Shown piece by piece: positions 1 to 7,941 of a stretch of 64,000 nt of DNA. The notes beneath the pieces are model-generated. The model had not been told where the DNA came from and did not search any database. It was given only the letters and a program-made list of their open reading frames with translations. Source of the stretch: Bacteroidaceae bacterium (lineage in GTDB: Bacteria > Bacteroidota > Bacteroidia > Bacteroidales > Bacteroidaceae); NCBI GenBank assembly GCA_017517605.1, contig JAFWYQ010000113.1:1-64000 (forward strand). The letters run 5' to 3'. Every line of letters begins with the position of its first letter. Position 1 is the first letter of the stretch. A program made the translations under genes and the position numbers.

Positions 1-2
1 CA

Positions 3-104
3 GCTAAAACTATTGAGCGTTATTTGCGGATTCTTAAAGATTTGTCAATTATTGAATTTAGGGGTGCGCCTCGTAGTGGAAAGTATTATGTTGTAGAATT
101 ATAA
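3..104 (+). CDS. C-terminal end of an AlbA_2/Fic-type ATP-binding or wHTH protein (5' end outside window)
   Basis: The frame open from base 3 ends in TAA at 102-104 and encodes 33 residues reading ...IERYLRILKDLS...GAPRSGKYYVVEL. This ending (a winged-helix tail with the G-A-P-R-S-G-K-Y-Y pattern) is what I recognise from the C-terminus of Bacteroidales AlbA_2 (divergent AAA-4) ATP-binding proteins and some Fic proteins. Only the tail is in the window, so the catalytic part cannot be judged. The link to the AlbA_2 N-terminal remnants just downstream is inference but fits well. Confidence 0.55.
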   Translation, partial: AKTIERYLRILKDLSIIEFRGAPRSGKYYVVEL

Positions 105-117
105 ATTGGGATTATTT

Positions 118-195
118 ATGACTGCATTCTTGGAAAGTTGGCGTGACGAATATCTGAAATGGATATGTGGCTTTCATAATGTAATTACGTATTAA
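118..195 (+). pseudogene. Remnant of an AlbA_2-domain gene 5' end
   Basis: A 25-codon frame contains ESWRDEYLKWICGFHN, matching the start of AlbA_2 (Schlafen-like) ATP-binding proteins, which normally read ESWRDEYLKWICGFANAQGG. The frame then leaves the family sequence and stops at 193-195. The glycine-rich continuation is missing, so this is a fragment, not a gene. It lies directly after the 3' end of what may be a related gene, suggesting that tandem copies were deleted against each other. Confidence 0.5.
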
Positions 196-228
196 AGGCT
201 GATTGATAGAATAAAAATAACCAATTAT

Positions 229-519
229 ATGTCAAAAGTATCCATCAGATTCTATAAAGACCATAAGGTGAGGGCTATTTGGGATGAAGAGTATTCCAAA
301 TGGTGGTTTTCGGCAATTGATGTCATTCGGGCAATCAATGATGAATCGGATTATGTCAAAGCGGGCAACTATTGGCGTTGGCTAAAAAAGAAACTGACAG
401 CCGATGGCGTTCAACTCGTGAGTGTCACTCACGAGTTCAAATTCGAGGCTCCTGATGGCAAGAAACGTACAGCTGATGCTCTCGACAATGAGTGTGTACA
501 GACATTCTTGATGCCATGA
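229..519 (+). pseudogene. Bro-N / phage antirepressor-like N-terminal fragment
   Basis: The 96-codon frame begins MSKVSIRFYKDHKVRAIWDE and has the WWFSAIDVI..I motif of Bro-N domains, which bind DNA in phage antirepressors and stand-alone BRO proteins. Family members continue for 80-200 more residues after the ALDNE position; here the frame ends almost at once (QTFLMP), so the protein is truncated, probably by a frameshift near 505-515. No promoter is evident. The fragment lies between two AlbA_2 remnants in a short decayed region. Function is unlikely. Confidence 0.5.
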
Positions 520-647
520 TAGCAAGCCATACAAATAGTAGCCGCATTCGTGCACTCCTAAAAGATGCTCTAACCGACAAAATAAATGACCGCGAAACCT
601 TTATGAAAGGTATCGACTACTCGTATTACTACGAACAAGAGGAGTAA
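516..647 (+). pseudogene. 43-codon remnant, tail of an unidentified protein
   Basis: The frame ATG at 516 to TAA at 647 encodes a charged peptide ending RETFMKGIDYSYYYEQEE. The frame is open a few codons upstream (ILDAMIAS), so it looks like the end of a longer protein joined to the Bro-N fragment in another frame. I do not recognise the parent family. Probably debris. Confidence 0.3.
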
Positions 648-718
648 ATATCTGAAATGGATATGTGTGTTTCACAATGATTCCGAATAAATAGAGAAAC
701 AATAAATATATACTAATT

Positions 719-3700
719 ATGAAAAAACTGATTTATGCATTGGCTTGCGCTCTCCTGGTGGGAGGAATGGGCGTAAGTTGTACTTCTGAAAAGATGGAGT
801 ATGAGCGCACCGTGCGCTACCAACCCGATGGGGAGGACTTTGTGATTGTGAATGGCGACCGCCGGTTTACACGTGCCTTGTATGGTGGACATACGGGCTT
901 CCGTGTGGAGACGAGTGATGTGCCTGAGTTTGCCTTTTATTTGCCCCGTATGGGGGGTAATCTCACTTTCTCGGTGAGGGTGGGGGAGACGGTGCTTCCG
1001 TTGGAGAAGGCTGAGCGTATTGAATGCCGCTATCGCCCAGGTAAGCGTATCTATCACATTACTGACCCGCTCTTGGGCGAGGGCAGCATCCACATGGAGG
1101 TGCTTGCCTTGATGGATGAAGATGCCGGTGTGTGGAAGATTACTACTGACGGATTGCCCGAGGATGCCACTCTTGGATGGAAGTTTGGCGGTGTGGCCAA
1201 CAAGCGTTTCAGTCGCGAAGGCGATATGGGCGTTGACCGCGACGATTGCTTCTACCTGCTTCCCGAGTATTGCAAGGATAATGAATATACCCTTGCAGGA
1301 AACAACTTCAGTGTGAAGTCCATCAAGAATAAGTATGGACAACACACGGTTTATGGATTCTTCCCCGAACATGCTGCTCATCAGATTGTCGGTTTGGATG
1401 GAAATGAAGAGCATCCCATTCTCCTCGGTTCTCTTCCCTTGGAAGCTGAGGGACAAAAGGACTACTATGTGATGCTTGGCCTTTCGGAAGATGGAAGTGC
1501 CATCGACAAGGCTTTTGCCAAGGCTGAGGCCCAGCGTGCTGAGTTGGCCGGACGCATTCAGTTCACTACTCCCGACCCCTATTTCAATACCGTAGGTGGT
1601 GCATTGGCCGTGGCTGCTGATGGTGTGTGGGATGGTACGACGTGGCTCCACGGTGCCATTGGTTGGCGTATGCCGTTGGCCGGATGGCGTGCGGCTTATG
1701 CCGGTGACGCGCTTGGTTGGCACGACCGTGCCCGTAAGCATTTCAATGCCTATGCTGCTTCGCAGGTGACAGACGTTGAGCCCATCTATCAGCACCCCAT
1801 GCAGGATTCAACCCTCAACCTGGCGCGTGCGGTCAAGAAATGGGGTACACAGATGTACAGCAACGGATATATCTGCCGAAATCCGAACCGCGACAATCAG
1901 ATGCACCACTACGACATGAACCTCAACTACATGGACGAACTCCTGTGGCACCTCAATTGGACGGGCGATTGGGAGTATGTGCGTGAGATTTGGCCCGTCA
2001 TCGAGCGCCATTTGGCTTGGGAGAAGCGTAACTTCGATCCTGATGGTGACGGTCTCTACGATGCTTATTGTTGCATTTGGGCAAGCGATGCTCTTTATTA
2101 CAATGGTGGTGCGGCCACTCACTCTACGGCCCTCAACTATCGTGCCAACCGCATGGCGGCCCGCTTGGCAGAAGGGTTGGGTATGCCTGAAAAGGCTGCT
2201 CATTATCAGGCTGAGGCCGACCGCATCTACAAGGCTATCGACGAAACTTTGTGGATGGAGGATAAAGGTGTGTGGGCTGAGTATAAGGACCTGATGGGAC
2301 ACCAGCGCCTGCACAAAAGTCCGGCCGTGTGGACCATCTATCACACGATTGACAGCGAAGTGGGTACGCCTCTCCAGCGTTATCGTGCAACACAGTATGT
2401 GGATAATGAAATACCTCATATTCCCGTAGTGGCTGAAGGACTTGATGCCAAGGCTGATGGTCTCGGTTATGAGCACTATGCCACCATTTCCACCACCAAT
2501 TGGCAACCCTATGCGTGGAGTATCAACAATGTAGCCTTTGCCGAGGTGATGCACACGGCATTGGTTTATTGGATGGCCGGTCGTTACGAGGCTGGTTACC
2601 ATCTGTTGAAGAGTTCGATGCTCGATGGTATGTATATGGGTGGAAGCCCTGGAAACTTCGGACAAGTCTCCTACTACGATGTGGCCCGTGCCGAGTACTA
2701 TCGTGATTTTGGCGACCCTGTGGGTGTGGCTTCGCGCGTCTACATCCAAGGTCTGTATGGTGTGTTGCCCGATCGCTTGAATGGTCGTTTGGTGCTTCGC
2801 CCTGGCTTCCCCAAGACATGGGACGAGGCTTCGCTTAAGACTCCCGACATTGCGTATGCCTATAAAAGGAGTTCAGGAGTTCAGGAGTCCAAAAGTTCTG
2901 ACGATACCTATCAAATCCACTTGGACAAGAACTTTGGTGTAGATACTCTGCTTCTTCAGGTGCGTGCCTATCGTGAGACTCTCGCTTCTGCTAAGGTAAA
3001 TGGCAAGGATGTGGCTTGGCATGAGCTTCCCGGATATGTGGATTATCCGATGATAGAAGTGGTGATTCCTGCCAAGAATGTGTATGACTTGAATGTGGAG
3101 TTGGCTTGGAGCGGAGAAATGAATGAGCAGGGTATGATTGTTCCTACTCGTGCACTTGAAAGTGAATCTGTTGAAGCGTCATTCTCGATTCTTGATTCCC
3201 AATTCGAGCACGTGAAGGCTGACAAGTTGGAGCCTGTTTCTTTGGCCGGGTATGTAAATGATTCGTTGACAAACCTTTTCCAACCGCGTTATTTCTCACC
3301 GCGTCCTGAGCGTACGACGTTGCAGATTCCCGTACAGGGCATTGGTGAGTGGTGTCATCCGCAGGCCACCTTCGAGTTGAACGACTCTGCTTTGCGTGTG
3401 GCCGAGACGCTGAACACTTCAGTGGGTGTGCCTTTCCTCACACCGGTGAAGGGGCACAATGTGGTGTTCACCACGCTTTGGGACAACTTCCCCTCGGTGA
3501 ATACGATTCCTTTGCAGGGTAAGGCCAACCGCATCTATCTGATGATGGCCGGTAGCACCAATGCCATGCAGAGTCAGATTGAGAATGGTGTGGTGCGTGT
3601 AGCTTATACGGATGGTTCGGCCGATTCGCTCCTGCTCATCAATCCTGAAACGTGGTGTCCTATCGAACAGGATTTCTACGACGATGGTCTTGCTTTCCGC

Positions 3701-3967
3701 TTGAAGGCCAAGCGCCCCTATCGTCTGCATTTGAAGAGTGGCTTGGTAAGCCGTACGCTCAGTGCCGAACTGGGACGCGATGCACAAGATGCCGCCCATT
3801 CGGTTGACCTCAACAGTACGGGCATCTTTGGCAATGTGCTCGAGGGGGGAGCCGCCACTCTCTACGATCTTCCGCTCGATGGTCTGAAGGAGTTGAAGCA
3901 GCTCGAGGTAGAGGCCCTGTCCAACGATGTGGTCATCGGCCTCTTGGGTGTGACGTTGCAACGATAA
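719..3967 (+). CDS. DUF4450 / six-hairpin glycosidase-like lipoprotein
   Basis: A 1082-residue secreted protein. MKKLIYALACALLVGGMGVSC is a lipoprotein signal with the acylated Cys near residue 21. Residues about 40-260 match DUF4450 (GGHTGFRVETSDVPEFAFYLP), and about 280-780 form an (alpha/alpha)6 six-hairpin glycosidase-like region with the typical MNLNYMDELLWHLNWTGDW and AWEKRNFDPDGDGLYD segments. A further beta-rich region follows. Such proteins usually act on plant or host glycans at the cell surface or in the periplasm; the substrate cannot be told. It is not in a visible SusCD locus. Oddity: codons near 2868-2905 read as the short repeat word GGAGTTCA that is otherwise intergenic in this window, giving a serine-rich insert (KRSSGVQESKSSD). 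Large antisense open frames over this gene are shadows of its codon bias. Confidence 0.8.
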   Translation: MKKLIYALACALLVGGMGVSCTSEKMEYERTVRYQPDGEDFVIVNGDRRFTRALYGGHTGFRVETSDVPEFAFYLPRMGGNLTFSVRVGETVLPLEKAERIECRYRPGKRIYHITDPLLGEGSIHMEVLALMDEDAGVWKITTDGLPEDATLGWKFGGVANKRFSREGDMGVDRDDCFYLLPEYCKDNEYTLAGNNFSVKSIKNKYGQHTVYGFFPEHAAHQIVGLDGNEEHPILLGSLPLEAEGQKDYYVMLGLSEDGSAIDKAFAKAEAQRAELAGRIQFTTPDPYFNTVGGALAVAADGVWDGTTWLHGAIGWRMPLAGWRAAYAGDALGWHDRARKHFNAYAASQVTDVEPIYQHPMQDSTLNLARAVKKWGTQMYSNGYICRNPNRDNQMHHYDMNLNYMDELLWHLNWTGDWEYVREIWPVIERHLAWEKRNFDPDGDGLYDAYCCIWASDALYYNGGAATHSTALNYRANRMAARLAEGLGMPEKAAHYQAEADRIYKAIDETLWMEDKGVWAEYKDLMGHQRLHKSPAVWTIYHTIDSEVGTPLQRYRATQYVDNEIPHIPVVAEGLDAKADGLGYEHYATISTTNWQPYAWSINNVAFAEVMHTALVYWMAGRYEAGYHLLKSSMLDGMYMGGSPGNFGQVSYYDVARAEYYRDFGDPVGVASRVYIQGLYGVLPDRLNGRLVLRPGFPKTWDEASLKTPDIAYAYKRSSGVQESKSSDDTYQIHLDKNFGVDTLLLQVRAYRETLASAKVNGKDVAWHELPGYVDYPMIEVVIPAKNVYDLNVELAWSGEMNEQGMIVPTRALESESVEASFSILDSQFEHVKADKLEPVSLAGYVNDSLTNLFQPRYFSPRPERTTLQIPVQGIGEWCHPQATFELNDSALRVAETLNTSVGVPFLTPVKGHNVVFTTLWDNFPSVNTIPLQGKANRIYLMMAGSTNAMQSQIENGVVRVAYTDGSADSLLLINPETWCPIEQDFYDDGLAFRLKAKRPYRLHLKSGLVSRTLSAELGRDAQDAAHSVDLNSTGIFGNVLEGGAATLYDLPLDGLKELKQLEVEALSNDVVIGLLGVTLQR

Positions 3968-3988
3968 TAGGCCATCCTTGGCCATTAG

Positions 3989-4096
3989 AGCATGTACAAT
4001 GTGCCATTTCATTTGTGCCATGTACATGCTGTGACACGCAAAATGTTGCCATTTACAATGTGTAATTCCTTTATGCGGATTGCATGTTGTAAATGG
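3989..4096. terminator. Two hairpins between convergent genes
   Basis: AGCATGTAC at 3989-3997 pairs with GTACATGCT at 4022-4030, and CCATTTACAA at 4049-4058 pairs with TTGTAAATGG at 4087-4096, followed by TATTATTTTTGC. They lie between the convergent DUF4450 gene and the minus-strand gene ending at 4182 and plausibly end transcription from the plus strand. The loops are long (24 and 28 nt), so efficiency is uncertain. Confidence 0.4.
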
Positions 4097-4181
4097 TATT
4101 ATTTTTGCTCTAAAAGTTGGGATAAAAGGGAAAGAAAGTAAAGAAAGGAAGGTAAAAGAAAGGAGGGGAGGGAAAGATTGA

Positions 4182-5684
4182 TTACCTCCCCATGAATTTC
4201 AATATCATTTGCGAGTGAGATTGCCCATCGTGGTTGATTTGTTGGGCCGATAGCATGAATTGCTTGAAGAACTCACTGTGCTTGAAGCATATCGGGGGGA
4301 TTTGTGTATATCCCTTCTCGCAATGCTGGGTGAGGGTGTCCAGCATGTGGGTCATGTCGGCCACAAGGGTGTAGTTGGCCTCTTCGGCCAGGTCATCCAG
4401 GCATTGCATCAGCGCCTCTTGGTTCGATATTGAGGGCCTTTCTTTCAGATGCATTTCATCCATATACTCCTGCAAGGTTTCGCGGTTGGTGGCCACCAGC
4501 AGGTGGTTTTGGTAGAGGCTTATCCAGCAATCCGTAGTGGTGGTTGGGTGGATAAAGTGGTGCCAAAGTGCAGTGTCGGCCTTGCATTGCCAGATGGGGT
4601 ATACTTTCTCTTTCCTCCATATAGAGGGACGTTTGATGGCTCTCAATGGATAGCGCAGTGCTTGCCTTAACTCCTCTTCTCCGTTAGCGGGCAGGGTAAT
4701 CATCAGCAATTGGTGGCGCACCGTGTCTCTTGCCATGGGGGTGAATTGGATGGAGGTCACCTCCTCTGCTTGATGCTCTTTCAAGATGTCCGATAGGGTA
4801 GTTGACTCTTCCTCCTCAGCACGGTCGGTGGTGTGGAGGGCTGTTTGCACCATCATCATCACCCGATGGGGGAGTAGTTCGCCTTCTGTGAGTTCGACCC
4901 CTCTCTCCTCATCTGTGTGCATCGGATTCATTTCGGTCAGCATCTGCTTGCCGGTAAGGTAGATGGCATCTGCATTCATCCGTATTTCGTAGTGCCTCCA
5001 GGGCGCATCTTTCTTCTTGGTCGGCAGGTATAGAGCCAGTTGCTCGTTGTGCTTTGTCTCTTTATTGGCCTTGTGGAGGCTTTCCTCGTGTGCCGAGGCA
5101 TAGGTGTCAATTACCTTTTCGATAAGTTTCTTCTGAAAGCTGATGGCAAATGCTCCTTCGTGCAGGTAGCAGGCCATGAAGTCGTTTCCGATGGGGAACA
5201 CAATGATTTCCTCCCCCTTGTACTTTGTCTTTTTGGGGCTGAAGGAGTTGCCTGTCTTAGTCTGTATCAGTTTGGTGAGGGAATTCAGTTCGCCCTGAGC
5301 GTAGCGCCCATAGATGACCTGGTCGCGTGCGGAGCCTGGCTGGTGAAAACTGATGAGCAACTGGCGATTCATCTCGGTGCTCAATCCGTGAGCCTGTTGT
5401 TTCGACAGGGATTCCACATTGTCCATCAGCAGGGCCAACAGGGCCGACACTTTTTGCACATCGTTCTTGTGGATGTAGGGCACTTCGTGTAGGGTGTGGC
5501 ACAGGGCATTCACATCGTTCACCTCCACCATGGCTTCGCAATCCGTGGGCACCATGGCAAACAGGTCCACTTCCGCCTGTTCTTCTTGTAGGCTCAGTCG
5601 GTTATATCCCCACCAGCAGAAGGCCGACAATATGGCCACTATGCATAGTGGTACGATGACAGTAAACACCTTTTTCTTTCGCAT
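4182..5684 (-). CDS. Membrane-anchored protein of unknown function (500 aa)
   Basis: The product starts MRKKKVFTVIVPLCIVAILSAF, one membrane-spanning or uncleaved signal segment at residues about 7-28, followed by a long soluble domain. VPTDCEAMVEVND near residue 45 resembles the opening of large substrate-like DUF3352-type proteins of Bacteroidota, which carry two similar alpha/beta halves, but the match is weak. No catalytic motif is seen. It is monocistronic: its promoter is at 5736-5768 and the next minus gene ends beyond a terminator. Function unknown; an envelope-facing or periplasmic location is inferred from the anchor. Confidence 0.75.
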   Translation of the reverse strand: MRKKKVFTVIVPLCIVAILSAFCWWGYNRLSLQEEQAEVDLFAMVPTDCEAMVEVNDVNALCHTLHEVPYIHKNDVQKVSALLALLMDNVESLSKQQAHGLSTEMNRQLLISFHQPGSARDQVIYGRYAQGELNSLTKLIQTKTGNSFSPKKTKYKGEEIIVFPIGNDFMACYLHEGAFAISFQKKLIEKVIDTYASAHEESLHKANKETKHNEQLALYLPTKKKDAPWRHYEIRMNADAIYLTGKQMLTEMNPMHTDEERGVELTEGELLPHRVMMMVQTALHTTDRAEEEESTTLSDILKEHQAEEVTSIQFTPMARDTVRHQLLMITLPANGEEELRQALRYPLRAIKRPSIWRKEKVYPIWQCKADTALWHHFIHPTTTTDCWISLYQNHLLVATNRETLQEYMDEMHLKERPSISNQEALMQCLDDLAEEANYTLVADMTHMLDTLTQHCEKGYTQIPPICFKHSEFFKQFMLSAQQINHDGQSHSQMILKFMGR

Positions 5685-5735
5685 GAATCTCTTTCGTTTT
5701 TCTCTTCTGTTAACAACAAACTACAGAAATTGTTG

Positions 5736-5768
5736 CAAAGGTATGAAAAAGTTTTATAAAAACCAAAA
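5736..5768 (-). promoter_or_regulatory. Promoter of the anchored unknown protein
   Basis: Read on the minus strand, -33 TTTTGG and -7 TACCTTTG are about 20 nt apart, matching the Bacteroidota consensus. The start codon at 5684 lies about 45 nt downstream of the predicted transcription start. Confidence 0.7.
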
Positions 5769-5792
5769 GAATCTTAAAGGAGGGGGAATCTT

Positions 5793-5865
5793 AGGAGTTC
5801 AGAAGTTCAGGAGTTCGGGAGTTCAGAAGTTCAAGCAGCACATTCGTCTGAACTTCTGAACTCCT
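5793..5865. repeat. Hairpin made of GAGTTCAGAA words, period 8
   Basis: AGTTC recurs at 5796, 5804, 5812, 5820 and 5828, exactly 8 bp apart. AGGAGTTCAGAAGTTCA (5793-5809) is a perfect 17-bp inverted match to 5849-5865, and the inner copy 5818-5833 can pair with the same arm. It lies just upstream of the promoter of the neighbouring minus gene and downstream of nothing else. See findings. Confidence 0.8.
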
Positions 5866-5899
5866 CAAAAATAAAAAATCTCCTCCACTCCCTCTTAAC

Positions 5900-5937
5900 A
5901 AAAAAAGTGAAGAACCCGATCAATCAGATTCTTCACT
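5900..5937 (-). terminator. Rho-independent terminator of the FadL-like gene
   Basis: AGTGAAGAA (5906-5914) pairs with TTCTTCACT (5929-5937). On the minus strand the hairpin is followed by seven T, about 120 nt after the stop codon at 6027. Confidence 0.75.
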
Positions 5938-5987
5938 CTATTATGTCCGCGTTATCCGCGTTAAAGAAATGTCACCCGAATGGCTTA

Positions 5988-6024
5988 CTCGTCACTCGTA
6001 GCTTGTAGCTCGTCACTCGTAGCT
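5988..6024. repeat. Tandem 21-bp repeat, CTCGTCACTCGTAGCT word
   Basis: CTCGTCACTCGTAGCT occurs at 5988-6003 and 6009-6024, a spacing of 21 bp, immediately before the stop codon of the porin gene. The reverse complement of the same word (AGCTACGAG) appears at 12765 and 44355. Confidence 0.7.
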
Positions 6025-6026
6025 AA

Positions 6027-7430
6027 TTAAAACTTGAAGTCAAGTGACAGACCTACTGCGTCGTTCTTACGAGTGTAGATGTCAGAGCCAGTAGCCGACT
6101 TCACTTCGTGCTCGTCGAAGAACGAGTGCATGTAGCCGAAGTTCAGCTTCAATGTCTCGTTGAACTTGTAAGCACCACCGATAGCCACGGCAAACGAGCT
6201 TACGTTGAAGTTAGTGTCGCTCATGTCAGCATCCTCGAAACCATACTGAGTACGCATGAAACCGAAGCTGGCAATCCACTTCTCGTTCAAGTCGCCCTCT
6301 ACACCAAGGATGGCTTCCCAAGTGTTCTTACCCTCCTTGACGGGAGTACCTTTGGCATCCTTGTCCCAATAGTAGTTGAAGTTGGCACCGATGCGCAAAG
6401 CCTCGATGGGGCTGTACTGAGCACCGAAGGTAGCCAATGCAGGGATGTCCGAGCGGTTCTTGGCACCGTCAGCATAGTTAGGCATCAAGGCATCCACATT
6501 GGGAGTGTTCTTTGACTCGTTCTCCAACTCAATCTTGGTGCGGAATTCATATTTTGCAGCCAAGTTCCACTTGCCCAGGTTCACGTCCACACCGATGATG
6601 GGAGTGATGCCGAAGCCATTCTGTGAGCAGTCGAGGTTGAAGTCGCTTCCCATCAGCTGGGCATAAGTTCCGGCTTCTTGGGCGATAGCCTCGTATTGGG
6701 CAGCTTCAGCGGCCATTCCCAATTGGGCATATTGTGCAGCGGCATTGGTTGCTTGTTGTGAAACAGTACCCAAGTAAGTGCCACCAGCTATACCGTTAGC
6801 TGTAATGTTGGCAATGGCACCGTTGTACGAAGCATTGGCCAACACACCACGTACACCTCCGAATACGGCCACCTTATCTGTAATCTTGTATGTACCACCC
6901 AATTGCAGAGCATAGAAGTATTGTTCGCCTGTCAAGTTCTGGGTCAAACCGTACGAAGTGGCCTGAGCTGTAGCCAAGTTGCCACCTACCAACTTCTCGA
7001 ACATGGGCAAACCATCGCTGTAGTCGCACTTACCGCCACCACCACCAACGGCGAATTGGGCAGAGATTGACCACTTGTCGTTGAATACATAAGCAGCTTG
7101 GAAAGAGGGGATTACAGGAGCTACAATGTCGCCAACAAACTCCTTGCGGGTTACCCCCGGAGTAGCAGTATTCATGGCAAAGAAGTTGTGTTCCGAAGTC
7201 AGTTCTCTCTTTTGCCAAGCAGCCTGCCAACTGAGCGAGAAGTGGAAGCCTTCTTCCAAGAAAGCGATACCTGCGGGGTTGTTATACACACCGTCGATAG
7301 CGATAGCCGCATTACGTGCAGGGTTACGCAAGAATGTTGCATTCTGATTTGTATTCGTCAGGATTCCACCTGCGAAAGTTGAAGTTGAAACGATAAGTGC
7401 TGCAGCACTAATTAACAGTTTTTTATTCAT
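6027..7430 (-). CDS. OmpP1/FadL/TodX-family outer-membrane transport protein
   Basis: FadL-like beta-barrels carry hydrophobic compounds across the outer membrane. The mature protein contains the FadL NPAG motif (GVYNNPAGIAF), alternating beta-strand pattern throughout, and ends with a C-terminal Phe (LSLDFKF) as outer-membrane barrels do. MNKKLLISAAALIVSTSTFAG is a cleavable signal peptide. The open frame begins 11 codons earlier at 7463, but that codon lies inside the promoter (-7 box 7461-7468), so MNKK at 7430 is the start. About 467 residues, normal for the family. Monocistronic, with its own terminator at 5900-5937. The substrate is unknown. Confidence 0.88.
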   Translation of the reverse strand: MNKKLLISAAALIVSTSTFAGGILTNTNQNATFLRNPARNAAIAIDGVYNNPAGIAFLEEGFHFSLSWQAAWQKRELTSEHNFFAMNTATPGVTRKEFVGDIVAPVIPSFQAAYVFNDKWSISAQFAVGGGGGKCDYSDGLPMFEKLVGGNLATAQATSYGLTQNLTGEQYFYALQLGGTYKITDKVAVFGGVRGVLANASYNGAIANITANGIAGGTYLGTVSQQATNAAAQYAQLGMAAEAAQYEAIAQEAGTYAQLMGSDFNLDCSQNGFGITPIIGVDVNLGKWNLAAKYEFRTKIELENESKNTPNVDALMPNYADGAKNRSDIPALATFGAQYSPIEALRIGANFNYYWDKDAKGTPVKEGKNTWEAILGVEGDLNEKWIASFGFMRTQYGFEDADMSDTNFNVSSFAVAIGGAYKFNETLKLNFGYMHSFFDEHEVKSATGSDIYTRKNDAVGLSLDFKF

Positions 7431-7460
7431 AACTAAAAAAGTTTTGTTAAAAATCGGCTG

Positions 7461-7492
7461 CAAAGGTACAATAAGAAACGGTATTGGCCAAA
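7461..7492 (-). promoter_or_regulatory. Promoter of the FadL-like gene
   Basis: Minus-strand -33 TTTGG (7488-7492) and -7 TACCTTTG (7461-7468), spacing 19 nt. This near-perfect consensus sets the start codon at 7430. Confidence 0.8.
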
Positions 7493-7570
7493 TTTTTGCA
7501 CAAAAAAAGCACTTTTGTGCAATTGTTTGTATCGTTCCAACTTGAACTATTATATGAAGAGTTCAGGGTT

Positions 7571-7707
7571 CAGACAATACTTCTGACAATGATGAATATT
7601 TTTCAAAGGAGATAAAGGGAGTTAAAGGGAGATATCGCTCCGCTTTTGGGGAGATAAAGGCCCATAGTTCTGACTCTGAAGCCCCATGCAAATAGAAGTA
7701 TTGTCTG
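7571..7707. repeat. 137-bp element with 14-bp terminal inverted repeats
   Basis: CAGACAATACTTCT (7571-7584) is perfectly inverted at 7694-7707. Inside, 7605-7663 carries GGAGATAAAG/GGGAGTTAAA words and is a reverse-complement relative of 11234-11289. No coding frame. It occupies the 480-bp gap between divergent promoters. Confidence 0.7.
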
Positions 7708-7846
7708 CGCTCCTGTACTTTTGAACTTCCCTTGTCAACTGATAGTCTACAGGTAGAAATGGACTTAAAAAAATATGTTATATAACATCTATTGGCGCAC
7801 TTTTGGGGAGGTTTTTGATGAAAAGTTAAAATTTTCTCTTTATTTA

Positions 7847-7878
7847 TTTGTTCCTTAATAAAATAAGGTGTAATTTTG
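7847..7878 (+). promoter_or_regulatory. Promoter of the glycogen operon
   Basis: -33 TTTG (7847-7850), 20-nt spacer, -7 TAATTTTG (7871-7878). The start codon at 7942 leaves a leader of about 57 nt. Confidence 0.75.
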
Positions 7879-7941
7879 AAAGCTGCTAAATGTAGCTGTA
7901 AAAATTTACTATCAATTAAACCTTAAAAATATAACAGAACT

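Larger units (their letters stand above)
149..679 (+). repeat. 33-bp direct repeat (149-181 and 647-679)
   Basis: The segment AATATCTGAAATGGATATGTG plus 12 more bases occurs at 149-181 and again at 647-679 with three mismatches. In the first copy it encodes the conserved EYLKWICGF stretch of AlbA_2 proteins. In the second copy no frame is kept. The two copies flank the Bro-N-like fragment. Confidence 0.7.

Noticed and set aside
713..2749. Long minus-strand open frames opposite the DUF4450 gene (360 and 313 codons)
   Set aside because: They mirror the codon bias of the real gene, have no family match, no promoter and no start context. The same holds for long antisense frames over the glycogen synthase (23563-24759) and the helicase (30026-31120).
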